From positions 308,997-372,996 of the forward strand of contig PS015020.1 in the NCBI GenBank assembly GCA_048213135.1: DNA of 64,000 nt, read 5' to 3'. Below are positions 1 to 19,488 of this stretch, one piece after another. Source of the DNA: Reclinomonas americana ATCC 50394. Its lineage: Eukaryota > Jakobida > Jakobea > Jakobida. Each line of letters begins with the position of its first letter. The stretch's first letter is position 1. Both the position numbers and the translations under genes were made by a program. The notes under the pieces were generated by a model. The model saw only the letters and a program-made list of their open reading frames with translations, was not told the DNA's origin and made no database searches.

Positions 1-1253
1 TGCTAGCTGCCGATCCGTTGCCGGTGACACTGGCCACCGCCAATGCTCTCCGTGCAGTCGACCCTGGGTATGTGCACGTGAGATGATGGTTGTCTCTGTA
101 CATGCTAATAACCCCTGCGCATCGCAGCATCGACTTTACTCACGAGGACTACACGCGGGAGCCGACGGTGCTGTTTGAGAGTCACGCCAATGTGTTCTCG
201 TTTGCGAGCGCCACACGCATCTTCCTCGACGTGCTCTCCGTGTACTTGACGGCCTCGCGACGGGAGCTGGAAGCACTGCTGGAAAAGGTGAGGCGACTGC
301 AACGTGCTTTCGTTTTCACGACGCTCACTGCGAATGGCGATTACTGCAGACCGGCCGTACCAGCGATCAGCGAGAGTCGCTACATGCGTTGCTGGAGACG
401 CAAGACAGTGTGGTTGTGCAATTGGCATTGGAGCTCATGGACCCACAACTCGCGCGGTCGGCTCAGGCGCACCCCCGGCAGTCTGGTGCGTGCGCGAGAC
501 GGAGGATGTGGCACATCGTGTGTCTCACTTTTCCTTTCTTCCAGCTGAGCATTTCCAAGTGTGCCTCGCTCTCGGCGACTTCATTCACCAACTGTTCATC
601 GAGAGTCCGAGGACGGCGCGAGTGGTGCACTTGCAGACGTACGCGGCCAGTCTCTTGCCGACAGCCGTGGAAGTGATTCCGTCCATGCGTTGCGTACCAC
701 TCACTGCGCACGACATTGCACACGCACGACTTACCCTGTCTCAACCACCTGCAGATATCTGCTTGGATTTCTGCGGCGACATGCTGGCTCAACGCGACCG
801 TCACGAAGTGCAAGTGTTTGCCGTGCAGCTGGTTGCCGCGATTGCCAACAAGTACATTATTCAGCAGAGGTGAGTGAGTTGTTGAGCATACTGCGTGGTG
901 GTGCGTTCTCAATGCTCATTCACTTGGACCACAGTGCGGATCTGTTGATTCAGTGCGTTGGCTACATGAAGGAGTGGGTGGCGCAGCGGCCAAACTCGGT
1001 GCGCCTGTTGGTGCCGCTTCTCACGCCGATTGCCGTCAAGTATCCGCCACTGAAGCCACCACTACTCGACGTGATGCTCGGTGAGTTGTGCGGTGGACGA
1101 TGTATGCAATGGAAACTGCCGACTGAATCACGTGTGCGTACACGCACAGGTCTCAATGTGTACAAGGACGGTTCGGTGCCACTAGGTGACAGCGACGAGA
1201 GACACCAGCAGCTGCTCGAGTGCCTGCAGGCACTCTCGGCCAGCGGCGAATAG
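1..1253 (+). CDS. INTS2: Integrator complex subunit 2, C-terminal part (5' end outside window)
   Basis: This is the 3' end of a gene for a subunit of the Integrator complex, the metazoan-type nuclear machine that cleaves snRNA and other non-coding transcripts made by RNA polymerase II. Exons read as <1-67, 128-287, 350-485, 545-688, 755-869, 935-1080 and 1150-1253. Joined, they give ETQDSVVVQLALEL, then LFIESPRTARVVHLQ, then IPSMHICLDF, which I recognise as the conserved C-terminal blocks of animal INTS2. IPSMHICLDF is split by the 689-754 intron and appears only when its GTTGCG donor is used. The tail KDGSVPLGDSDERHQQLLECL also resembles INTS2. The stop is TAG at 1251-1253. Introns are 59-69 nt. 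The upstream part of the protein lies left of the window. Family call is firm; function is inferred from homology. Confidence 0.9.
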
Positions 1254-1261
1254 ATGGGGCG

Positions 1262-1267
1262 AATAAA
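1262..1267 (+). terminator. Poly(A) signal AATAAA for INTS2
   Basis: AATAAA begins only 9 nt after the INTS2 stop codon, inside the 169-bp convergent spacer shared with the SUCLA2-like gene. Confidence 0.6.
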
Positions 1268-1328
1268 TTGCAAAGAAAAACAACAGCAACTTTGTGCAGC
1301 ACAAGACGCGATCAATCACCACGCAACC

Positions 1329-1334
1329 TTTAAT
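1329..1334 (-). terminator. Poly(A) signal ATTAAA for the SUCLA2-like gene
   Basis: Read on the minus strand this is ATTAAA, about 90 nt past the stop at 1423. The rest of 1254-1422 shows no gene. Confidence 0.45.
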
Positions 1335-1422
1335 AATATTTTTCTTTCCTTGGTTGTTTGATTCTTGCGGTGTGTGCGCATGCGTGGGCGAACCAGCGAG
1401 CACACCGCAGGTGTTGGGCAGA

Positions 1423-5145
<3,723 letters not shown>

Positions 5146-5388
5146 TTTGTGAGAGGAGAATGAGTGGGTGTCCCATGTCGGAGTTGAAAACTCTTGACGT
5201 CGACGAGGAGAACGGTTTGACAAATGATGCCTGTGCAGAGCTGTGTTGCTGGTAAGCCCTCAAGCCACACGTTGTGGGACACCCCCCTGCTGATCAGCTC
5301 GAGTCGACCATCTCCGACCATTATATTGACCAATGTCCTGTGCCACGCACTCACACTATCATCGAGCTCGAGCTCGACACACTGCACC
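5146..5388. promoter_or_regulatory. Shared divergent promoter of SUCLA2 and the WD40-kinase gene
   Basis: Only 243 bp separate the two start codons, so both promoters must lie here. The palindromic-core motif GACGTCGAC is at 5196-5204; the same 9-mer occurs in two other promoter intervals of the window. A CGAGCTCGAGCTCG stretch sits near 5363-5376. No TATA box was seen. Confidence 0.5.
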
Positions 5389-8443
<3,055 letters not shown>

Positions 8444-10010
8444 TTACAGCGGGCGCTTCCGCTTGCCCGGCTCGATGCGATACGACTGCGCATAACACTC
8501 CTCCTCGCCCATCACCTCCATGTGCGATCCGAGGTGGTGCAGCAGGTACGGCAGTCCGCGAATAAAGTATGGTTGTTGTTGATAGATGCCGACCTCCTTG
8601 ATCTGCGCGGCGATGCGCTTGCACTTGGAGAAGTTGACGAGAGTTGAATCGCGTAGGAACGTCTCGTTCTCGTCCAAGTGCACGAGGATGGTGAGGTAGG
8701 CGCCGATGAATGGAATGCACGGCGGCTCCACATCCTTCAGCAGCGTGCGCATCACGCGGTAGTTGTCGGTGCGCGATACGAGGTCGCGCAAGCGGTCCAA
8801 TCGCTCGCGCATCGAGCGCGACAACGAGGCGAATGTGCGGTCCAGCCGGTAGACCGGCGTAAGGTTGAAGCCGGTGATGATGGCCAGCGTGGTGGAGAAG
8901 TTGTTCAGCGGCGAAATGCACACCTCGGCCACCTCGATCCACCGCATCACCACCTGCTTGCGTCGCTGCAGCTCCTCCTCGCGCAGAATGGTGGTGGCCA
9001 CGAACCACGACAGCCGATTGGTGCGGTCAATGGAGCGGATCACATTGGGGGCCAGGCGCGCCTTGTCACGCTTCACCCACGCCTGCTGAATGAGTTCGCG
9101 CGGCTGCACGCGACGGAACAGCGAGTACTCGATCAGCGTCAACTGGCGGGCGATCTCCACCGGGCTCCACTGCGTGTGTGCGACGAGTCACGAATGAGAC
9201 AGGGATCGTAATCAGCTCTCTCTTTGTGTGTGTGCATGTGTTTGAGAGATAGAGAGAGACTCTCCCTCTCCTACTCCGTTGCCTTCTCTCTCATATTCAC
9301 ACACACACTCCGTGCACTGCGCTCTTTTCCTCTCTCTCTCTCCCTTCCCTCCCCGCTCTCTTGCTTTCCCTCTCCCTCTCCCTCTCCCTCTCCCGCTCTC
9401 CCTCCTTCTCCCTTCCCTCCACCCACCTGCAGCACACTTAACGGCCGATTGCTCGACACAATGCGACCAAAGATCTTTGGTAGAATCGGCAACGGCGAGT
9501 CCTGAATGAGATCGCGCTGCCACTCCAGCTCGTCCGTCAGGCCGCTGCCAAGCAGGCCCTTGACAATGGCGCGCTTCAGCAGATGCGCGTTCTGCGGCTC
9601 ATGCAACGCCATGTAGCGGTCGCAGAATTCGATAAGCGACGCCAGCAACTCGCAGTCGAGATCCGAGAAGAAATCGTCGACGAGTCGGCGCAGACTGTGA
9701 AACACTCGATGCCGAATGGCGCGCATCGAATCGTGCTGCGGCTGCGAACCACCGCTCACCGCTTCCACCGCAATGAAACGGTACATCAGCGCCTTGATGA
9801 GATACGCCGGGGTGGTGAACCACTGATACGTGAGCATAAAGTCGGTGCGGAAATTTTGACCTGCATGACCGAGGAGCCGCGTGAGCAACCGACAGAAGCA
9901 CATACACACACACACACTCCCTCGCATCTCCTCTCCCTGTCTACAACTCACCAAAGCTATCCGGACTCGTCAGCTTCTCAATCAGCTTATCGACAGTGGC
10001 GGATCGCACT
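8444..10010 (-). other. RasGEF-N plus catalytic RasGEF module of gene A
   Basis: EKLIEKLTSPDSFG joins GQNFRTDFMLTYQWFTTP across the 9861-9951 intron, and SVLQ joins WSPVEIARQLTLIEYS across 9170-9426. The core motifs ARQLTLIE, NNFSTTLAI, PCIPFIGAYLTILVHLDEN and NFSKCKRIAAQIKE are the structural blocks of CDC25-type Ras/Rap exchange domains. Confidence 0.9.
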
Positions 10011-13000
10011 TGCCGCTCCACAATCATCATCTCACGCAGTGACATGACCGACTGAAGCTCGCCGACTTGCGCCGCCACTGCACCGGCGGCGGCAGCGGAT
10101 GACGACGAAACGTTCATGGTGGAGGCCGACCTCCCACGCGCCAACTGCACGGTGGTAGCTGCTGCCGGTGTCGCCGCGGCCGTGGGCGCAGCCACAACAA
10201 CGGCGGCTGTGTCGTCGTCGTCGCCGAGGATGCGAGGTGCCTCGCCGCGAATGCCGCCGGCGCCAATAGGCTCCTCGAAACGCAGATTGGACGGCGAGTC
10301 GGGGGTGTAGCGCTTGGCCTCGCGCCGCGCCGCACGAACAACGCTGTCGAACGACGCGTAAGAGGACGACGGCGGCAAGTGCGCATCGGCCGGGTCATCC
10401 ACGTCCGGTTCCTCGTTGGTCGGCGACGATGGCGTAGCGCCAGTGTCCACCGCAAGGCTCCGCCGACTGAGCTCCTCCACCACCTCCAGTGTGAAGAACG
10501 GCAGAATGTCGTCCGATCGTGCCAGTTTGCTCGCGAGCAGCATTGTGTCGAGCGACGAGGCCCACACAGTGGCCTGCGGCACACTCAGTCCCTTGCCGAG
10601 CTGTGCAGGACACGAGATGAGCGAACACAAAATCGACAAGAAAACGAAAACACGTTATGTACCGTTAACAACACGTGCAACAACTTCGACACCTCGACCG
10701 GCGCATACTGCTCAGTCGGCATGTCGCAGTGCGAGAGTACCGACGAGAACAAGAACACCCAGCTGCGGTGCGAGCCGTGCTCCTCTGAAGTACCTGGGGC
10801 ACGCATCGAATGAGACCACGCAGCCAAGACCACCACCATAACGCCAACTGCAATCTCACCGCGCGTGACACAGTGCGAAAGCAGCGGAGCAAATCGTGCA
10901 ATGAGGCACGGCATTGTCTGCGTGAACGCCCGTCGCAAGGAAGCCGACGCCGACAACAGGTTCGGTCGCACGCGTTGCCCGCTACCAGGCGATGCTGTGG
11001 CGGAGGGTGCACGTGGCCGACTCGAGTCGGATTGCACAAACACTGCTCGGTGCACCACCGCCGACGCCTCCTCGATCAGCGAGCGCAACGGGCCGGTCAG
11101 TGGCGTGTTGTCTGCTCATAGTACACATGAGAAGGAAGAGACGAGGCGATGGCTGTCGCGCTGACAAACGCACCAGTGGTGTCTGGCGGCAGCGATGAAT
11201 TGCTAAAATTCAGTGCGGACTCGGTAAAGGACGCCACCGTCGACAAGGCCTCGGAGCCGGGAATGAGGAACGCCAAATCGTAGTCGTGGTGTGCTGCCGG
11301 CGGCTGCGTGTAGCACAGCACCAGACCGAGAAGATCGAGGGCCAGTTGACCGATCGTATCGCTGTAGATTTCCTTGTGATCCGGCAGTCGAGTCCTCTCC
11401 GCCTCCCAAATCTCCCGAAGTGACGGCGGCTGTGCAGCGAAAGAACAACAATAAGAATAAATGTCAATATGCGTGCACACTCGTGCGACCATCGCATACG
11501 CAGACCTCGGCGTCCGAGTCCAACTTGGGCTGCGGTCGCGCAAAGAGGCGCACCACTTCGTTGAGCAGGCGAGCCAGCTGACACATGGTGGAGTATGAGC
11601 GACGCGTGATCCAGATGCTGCGCGACACACGACAAAGTGTCAGCAATCTGCGACACCAGCACGCCGCGAGATTGTCGACACGCAACAGCAACATGGGGCG
11701 CGTGAGGTTCCGGAAAATCCAACACATGCACAGCAACAGCTCCCGCTCGAATTCCGGCTCAAAGAACGGCAAGTGCTCGACTTCGGAGAGGACCTGCGGT
11801 CGCACACGACACAGAAATGGGAATGAGGGATCTCCTCCTTCCAGTAGACAGGCAAGCAAACATACCGTGTACAGGAATGGCACAAACAATGTGGCGACAC
11901 GATGCTTGTCGGCGGCAGTCTGCAGCCGCTCGTCCAAATCCAGCTTGCGAAGGACTTGGCGGAGAACCAAGATGGCCTGCACATGGACGACAATGAGTAA
12001 AACAACAACAACAAGGATCGCAAACTGAGAAAAATCAAACCTCGTTCTTGACAGACGGTGACGGCTGAGCAAAGGCGTCGGTGAATGTCGCCGAGAACCA
12101 CTGCAGCGGCGTCGGCAGCGAGTTGTACACTGAGCGGAGCGGCGACACGAAAGTTGTCGTGCACATGTCCACCAAGTGCACGTCGTCCAGAATGACGCGC
12201 AAGAACTCCAACTGCAGCATAACGCGATGTTCCACCAGCGTGTAACCGTCCTCGTTCGACGCCGCGGCGGCCGCAGTCGCCGAGGCTGTCGCCGATCCCG
12301 GTCCGCCAGCACCACCTGCCGCCGCCTTGGTTGCCGTCGGGTCCACCAAATCGTCCAGTTCCAGAGTCGACGGTTGACTGTGCACGACCGGCAGCCGCGA
12401 CTGGTTCCGTTGCAGTGCGTTGCCGACAAAGAACGACGTCGAAGCACCACGCAGCGGAATCGGGCGTGAAAACGGTGCAGAGTCGGTGGGCCGTTGGGCT
12501 GCCAGGTCGTGATCCGTAGCACGACTGCCATCTCGGTGTTCACGCTCCAGACGCCGCTCCTCCACGGCCTCGGTCATGGATTTGTCGTCTGGGGGTGAGG
12601 CGCCGGCGCTCTCCAGGCACACGTTGATCTACAGCAATGGAGGACGTAAGACTAGAGAGGCACAGAGATCACCATGCCTTCCTCTTCTCTCGTCACACTC
12701 ACCAGGTGCAACACTTTGGGAGTGTCGATGACACCAATGAGATCCATGCAAAACAGGGCGACCGAGCGCACAGTGTCGGTGGCCAGTTTGGTGGAGGCCT
12801 GGCGCGACATGCCTGGCCGCGGATTCACCGACACATTGACCGCCTGCACTCACGAATAAGCAACAACAACTGACTCGGACAACAATTACGGCGTACCTCG
12901 TGCACCACTCCCTCCACAATGAGTTCAAGCATGTCGTCGATGCGACGCACGTCATTCTCGTCCTGCAACATACGCACCATCACCACAGTTACGATTCGCA

Positions 13001-16000
13001 TCACATGGCATGAACACCATCATTGATCAATCTCGCCCCATCGACGAACCAGCACACCGGCCAAGTCATTGGCCAACAACAGGGTGAGCGCCTTGGCCAG
13101 CACATCGAAGAGGAACCAGGAGAACTGCAGCATCTGGTTGTGCGATCGACTCGTCTGCGCTCGCTCCGCCGTGCTCCACATCATGTTGGCCGCCACGTCA
13201 AGCTGTGACACACACGCACGACATGAGGAAACTCGACGAGGCAGTCTCTGTTTGTTGATTGTCAACGCTCCGCAACTCGTGTCAACACCTGGCGACTGTG
13301 CGCAATCTGACCGGCCTGGTTGGCCAGTGATGCCGACAGCGACTCCGACCGGCAAAAGTGATGGAGAAGCAGGGCGTACGAGCGACGATGCAAGGAGTCG
13401 GCGGAATCGAGGATTTCGCTCGTCACATCAAAGTCAGAATCCTCGTCGCCCACCTCCTCCTCGCCGTCAAGCGGCACCACCGACTCGGTGCCAGGACCAC
13501 CACCGCTCTCGGTGCCGCCCATTTGCGACGCCGTGGGGTCACTGATGGCCGTACTGCTGCTCTCGTCGCCCGTGGGAGCGGAGGTGATCATTGTGGACGG
13601 TGGTGATGCGCTGTCACGCTGTACGGCCGCGGGTCGTGTCAGCGACTCGGTGGTGGGCGGCACATCGCTGCCGCCATCGTCCTCCTCCTCCGGCATGAGC
13701 TCCACAAAGCGACCGGAGGTCGGCCGCAATCGATCCTCTGTGCCGTCGTTTTGCAAGTGTTGCATGAAAGCGGAGACACTGCTGTCGGCAGACGATGAAC
13801 GCGCCCTCTCGCGCACTTCCCGTTCCAATGCACTGCTGCCGGCCTCTGTGGGGAACACGCGCGACAGACGGCCAACCGCGTCGAAGCTCGGCGCAGAAGA
13901 GGTACCCGTCGGCGACAAGGGTGCGGCGGCAGACGAGCCAACGCCGGCGAACACGTCGCCAGTGTCGTCAACTGTCATGGACGGTGGCAGGCGATTGGCG
14001 CCAAGCAGGCGCATGGCCCCATCGTCGAGTGGCTCGGGGTGGAAGAGCGGATCCAGCACCATCAGTCGGAGCCACTGCTCGGCCACCGTCACCAAAAACG
14101 TCAAGTGATCAATGTTGTCACTCGGCACGTCGAGCACATACTGCACATACGACGACAGCAGCGTGTTGAGACGGGAGCTCGACCCTGAGCGCAGCGCGGC
14201 CTCATCGAGACCCGTGTCGTCGGCCGCCGCCACCGCCGTAAACACGGCAGCCACTTGCGTCAAGTACGACATGGACGAGGAGTGCATGTCGCCGCCAGAC
14301 ACGCCCATTCCACTGCTACTGCCACTCATGTCGGCGGCACCAGCAGCCGCTGATGAACCAGAGGCCGTGGCGGCCGACACCGAAGAGGTTGGAGAGGCAT
14401 TCACGAGACCAGCCGAGGCGCCGAGTTGCATGGCTGCGGAGAGCAACTGGAAGGGTGCGGTAACGGCAGGCGCAGCGGCACTCGGCCGCCGCGTGTCAAT
14501 CAACGACTGCTGGCCTTCAAGGCGAGTGGCGGCCAGCATGCGCAGCGCGCGGACATCGTCAATCATCAGGTGAGCCGAGCTGCGGAGAACAGCGAGGAGG
14601 GTGGAGAGACACACGCGCTGGAATCGAGTGACCGTCTCGACGAGCTGCAATACACGCACAAAAGGGACGGTCAGACGAACGAGTGGAGCAAGAAGGAGGA
14701 GACAGAAAAATGAGACGCAACTCGCTTGGGAGGCGCATTGGCCATTCGGTCGGCCGCCGGCCCCACGCCAGCAGTACTGCGCCACACGCCACCACGGCGA
14801 TGCGCAGACGCCACCGTACCATCGGCATTGCGGATGATTGGTGAGGAGTACACACGTGAGGTGGGAGAATCAGAGTCCGCGGCCGCCAAATCATCGCGTG
14901 TCGGCGACGCAACACCGCCGCTGTTGCTGGAGCCACCGACGGCCGTGGTGGCCGGTGGAGAGTCACTCCGGCTGCTGGAACCGTCACCCGACTGAATTGC
15001 CACGACTGCCGACACGTGACCGGGTCGATCGCGGAAGAACGAACTGAGCAACGAAGTCGGCTGCGTGGAACCAGCAGTGGTCGCCGCCATGGCAGCCGCC
15101 AGACCGACCCTCGATCCAGCTATGCACGGGAATCAGCAATGCGACAAGGTGGGAAGAGGGGGAGTACACGGTGGCCGCAACTCTGCCCGCTGGCATCACT
15201 TTGCGGCATCGCCAGCGTGCTGGAAAACGACAATTGACGAGCGCGGACCACACTTGACGGCAGAGACAGAGCTTGCGCGGGAGAAGAGTATCGCGAGAGC
15301 TGGAACAGAGGAAGAAGGGAAGGAGTGGGATGAGAGACAATTAGACATGGAAGGGCAACAAGAATAAGGCCACGCACATCATCGGAGCCACTGACAGGTG
15401 GAAGGGAAGAGTCGCTGCCACTGCCGCCGGCACTGCCATCCGACACGGCGGTAACCGGATTGAGTTCACGCTTGGGAAGCACAGCCGCGGCCACCTCCGA
15501 CATGAGACGAAGAATCAAGTTGAATGCCACATGCACGTACGCCAGCGCCTGGCGGAACGACACGTCGGCGGTCACGGTGGCGGAAAGGTCGGCCGACTTG
15601 ATGAGATCCAGCATGGCATCTTGGCACTGGTCGAGAGCGGCCTCGAGCACTCGTCCACCACGCTTTGCGCCAGTGCTGTGCATGTGCGAAATGGTTAGCT
15701 GTCGAGACCACCACAAGGCGGAGGATCAACAAGAGGTGCAAGTGACGCAACGAGCTCTCGAGCGTGGAGGATACGAGCGAGCAGCTGCGGAGGAGTCGCA
15801 GCATGGCGGCGTGCGGCGGCCACACGGAGCTCACCTGCTTGGTGCGACACGTGAACCCATCACGCGCTCCACCCATGGTCGGCATTCTGCACGGTGCGCC
15901 ATGAGAAATCCATGGCGAAAGCGCATGAAACTCGGGTGAGGCGACGCAACTCGCCACGTGCGCCGAAATCGAGGTAGCCCGACACCAATCGTGTGTACAC

Positions 16001-18700
16001 TGCGAGGTGATGCTCACCGTCCGGAATCATGCCGTCCTTCTCGATACCCAGGAACGAGAAGCCGAGTAATTGCTGCACGCGATAAACAATCGTCAGATGG
16101 CGAGCACAAAGAAAAAACTAGCAGTGTATGCACCTCGGTGGGCTGCTCCAGCGCCGACTGATCCGGCACCAGTTGACGCTTGGTCGACACCGAGTAGAAC
16201 AAGAAAAGCAAGTGATGCTTGCTCTCGCCCAGCAACGGCACTGCCATGCGGAACTCGTCACTCAACTGTGGCGTGGCCGTGTTGTACCGGATCTGTGTTT
16301 GACCAAAGCGTGACGTGGCCGGACTGCCGTGCTTGGTGTGCACGTTGCAGAGTACACCAGGCAGATTGCACAGGTCGGTGAGTGTGGCGTCGACCCCGAT
16401 GGCACCGTGCGGCAGCGCGTCGACTTCGCGGTACATGACCTGTGGGGTGTGAGGAATGAGACACGCGGAAACGAACCAAACACACATGCAATTACGCACC
16501 CTTACAAACACAGGTCGTGTACCAATGGTGGGCAGCCGAGCAGCTAGCGGGTACACATACAAGTCGTGCACAAACGAGGTGTACGGGGTCGCTGGTGCCA
16601 CCGTGTAGAATTCACGGACATGCACAAATGCGCGAGCCACACGCTCGTGTCGGGAGTACTTGCGCGACCGTGCCACCACGTCCTGCTCCGAGGCGCTGGT
16701 CGCCCCGGAAGGTGATCCCGTGGGCGACTCGAGTGGTCCCGCGGCGTTGGCCTGTATTAGAGACGAGGAGGAGGAGGATGGGCGAACTAATAAAAGCCGT
16801 CGACCTGCCTCACGCAATACGCACCACAAACTGGACAGACGACGACAGATTGAACATGGGCGCAGAAGTAAGCATGGCAGTCGACATATTGGTGGACACC
16901 GGCAGAGTCCTGGTGAGCGACGCCGAGCGGCGTGATCGCACCAAGAGCAACGAGTCGGTCGGCGATCGCACGTCGTCGCCATCGTCATCATCTTCCACCG
17001 GCGCCGCTGCATCCTGATCGTTCGGCAACGGCGTGATTTGCAGCAGCAGCTCACCCGGAATCACTCGCAGTTGCTGACGAGTGGCCTCGGCCGACACAAT
17101 GTAGTCGCACACATCAAACGGACGACTGGCGTCCCACGCTGGGATCTCGAAGAATGGTGTCGCGCGCACCACCCCCGACGCCAGCCGCAGGCCGCGAGGC
17201 ACATCCGGAGCGGGCATGACTGGTGTCGTGTACATGGAGGATGATTGTCCGCTGTGTCGTCATCGGCGAGCGTCAGAAAGGTGGACGGGGGAGAGTGAGA
17301 GAATGCTCCACACTCACCGGTGCACGTCAAATAGCCGCACGGCTGTCCACGCAAATGGTTCGCGGTACGAGCCAAAGAGACCGCACACTTCGCGCTTCTT
17401 TAGTCGCACCAGGCTGCATGCAAATGAATGATTGAATGAGGACAGTGAATCAGTGGCGGTGTCAGCACGGCGACGCAACGACAAGTCGCCACCACTTGCA
17501 TCGACATAGGGTTGCGAGGCCAGCGCCGGCGGCAGTCCGTGGAACACACGCTCGAGGAAAATCACCAGCACAACGCTCGGCGACGGCCGCGACACAGAAA
17601 AGAGGGCACGTGCGACAGAGCGCACAGCTGATTCGGCCGAGTATTCGTAATCCACTTGCATGTCGTGACGCGGCGGGAGATGTTGCATGTGCTGCGCGGA
17701 GAAGCACACGCATGATGAGGAGGAGGAGTGAAGACTGAAGGAGATCGACAGTGTGACGAAACAGCATTGGAGTTGAAGTGAAAGTAGAAATTCTCCGACA
17801 GGCGCGTCTTGGTCGACACGTCAAAGAGCGCGCAGTGGCAGAACACCGGCTCCAGGTCGCCCACCGAGAACACGAGCCGATGGAAACTGATGAGCATTTT
17901 GGTGGCGCTGCAGGGGTGTGGCAGAGAAAAAATCAGCAGTGAGCGCGTCACTTCCAGTGGGAGCAGGGGAAAGCGGCACGCAACAGCGTCACAGGGTACG
18001 GCGGCAGAACCGTGCGATGACACAGGCGCTCTTCGACACTGCCCGGCCAGTCGCAGTGGCCATCGTACAGCTCGAATAGTGGGCGCGACAGTGAGACCTG
18101 TGCGGGATGGATCGGTGAGATTATAATGGTGGGCTTCTCGTGATGGTTCTGTTGTTGTTTTCTCACCTTATCAGGTCGAATCGGTCGATATGGGGACACC
18201 TTGCGTCGCACCACTCGCCACACCCCGCGGAACAGACGAAAACTCTCGCGAGCAGAGAGCGGCAGCGATGCCATTTCCTGCACAGCGCAACCAATCAATC
18301 AGCATGGAAGTCAAGAAACACAAGAGGGCGGCACTCGGCGACGCAACAGGGGCTGCGCGGTCCGCCAGCTCGTTGCGCACGATCTCGGTGCACACCTCGA
18401 CCTCGCGGCGCACACTGCCAGAGAGGGTCAGCAAGGGGGAGAAGGAGAGGAAAGAGGAAAGGAGAAGGTGAAGGAGGGCAAGGGGGAAGGAGAAAGGGAG
18501 GGAGAACACCAAGGTGTAGAAAGGAGGACGCAGGGGGGAAGAGGAGGCAGAGAGAGAGACAGAGAGAGGGAAACAAGGAGGAGAGGAGGCGAGGGCGCAT
18601 GTTTCTGCAAGCCGAGTGGAAGAAGAATACGGGAGAGATGCGAGAAGACAAGAAGCAGAGAGAACGAACAACAAGGAGGAGGGAGGGAGGGAGAGAGAGG

Positions 18701-18740
<40 letters not shown>

Positions 18741-19488
18741 GGAGGAGAGGAAGCGAACATCTCAAGTCTCTGCAAGCCGTGTGGAAGAAGAGGACAGAGT
18801 ACAGTGAGAACAGATGGAGAGAGGGAAAGAGATCACCAATGAGGAGGAAAGGAGAAGGGCGCAAGACCATGTGAGCCCTCTGCGCCTCTGCTGTGAGGAA
18901 GAGGAGGGAGAGAGAGAGAGAGAGAGAAATAAAGGACAAGGAAGAGGAATGGAGGAGGGCGCAAGACCATGTGCACCCTCTGCTGCAACAGCTGTGAGGA
19001 AGGAGAGAGAGGAGAAGAGAACAGAGAATGCCTTCCCTCCTCCGCAACGATGACTCAAACGTCGACAGCTGCTCCATCAACAGACTCGCCACCGACGACG
19101 AGGACGAGCGGCGTCCCACCAGCGACAACGGCGACGACGACGAGTGCGCCACTTCTCCCACGAAAGCTCCCGCAGCACCAGAAGACGACGACGACGATGA
19201 CATGGACGACAACAGCAATCGACGAGTCGGAGGCGGACGAGAGACTCCAGTCGACTGAGCAGATGATGCCACGAGCGCGGAACGAGCTCGGCGTTCCACT
19301 TCTGCCTCCTCTTCCTTGCCATCATCATCAGCATCATCAGTGACTGTGTACAGACTTTGATGATGAGGATGCACGGTGGCGTTGCTTGATGCGGTCGACA
19401 TCGACATCCATGAGCTGGGGTTGGAGACGAGGAATACTCCGGAGGTGTTGGTGCTCACTGGTGGCGACTTTTCCGACATGTCGCCCAT
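8444..19488 (-). CDS. Gene A: DOCK-like protein with C-terminal RasGEF-N and RasGEF (no DHR-2 seen)
   Basis: Large multi-exon gene, proposed start MGDMSEKSP at 19488, stop TAA at 8444-8446. Order from the N-terminus: Ser-rich low complexity (19488-19049); DOCK N-terminal blocks ALFDVSTKTRLSENFYF (about 17.8 kb) and REPFAWTAVRLF (about 17.35 kb); DHR-1 lipid-binding C2 fold with HDLYVYPLAARLP, FRMAVPLL, HHLLFLFYSVSTKR and EKDGMIPDGEHHLAVYT (about 16.6-15.95 kb); a long helical/low-complexity middle with SWFLFDVLAKAL and the DOCK block KHRVATLFVPFLY (about 11.9 kb); RasGEF-N (FMLTYQWFTTPAYLIKAL, exons 9952-10xxx and 9427-9860); RasGEF (EIARQLTLIEYSLFRRVQP to IKEVGIYQQQPYF, exon 8444-9169). DOCK proteins normally end in DHR-2, a Rac/Cdc42 exchange domain. 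Here a Ras/Rap-type module takes its place. Many introns are 60-80 nt, at least six with GTTGCG donors. Paralog of gene B. Confidence 0.85.
18420..19047 (-). repeat. Polypurine minisatellite in the first intron of gene A
   Basis: A GA-rich intron of about 620 nt. Degenerate direct repeats are visible: TCTGCAAGCC followed by GTGGAAGAAG near 18606 and 18770, and GGGCGCAAGACCATGTG near 18857 and 18959. Long open frames through it are composition effects. Confidence 0.65.

Noticed and set aside
689-754. GTTGCG introns as U12-type introns
   Set aside because: They lack the RTATCCTT donor, and I saw no TCCTTAAC branch site near the acceptors. They end in ordinary YAG.
8444-19488. A DHR-2 domain in gene A or B
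   Set aside because: I looked between the KHRVATLFVPFLY block and RasGEF-N and past the RasGEF; no DHR-2 core was recognisable and the RasGEF is followed within a few dozen residues by the stop.
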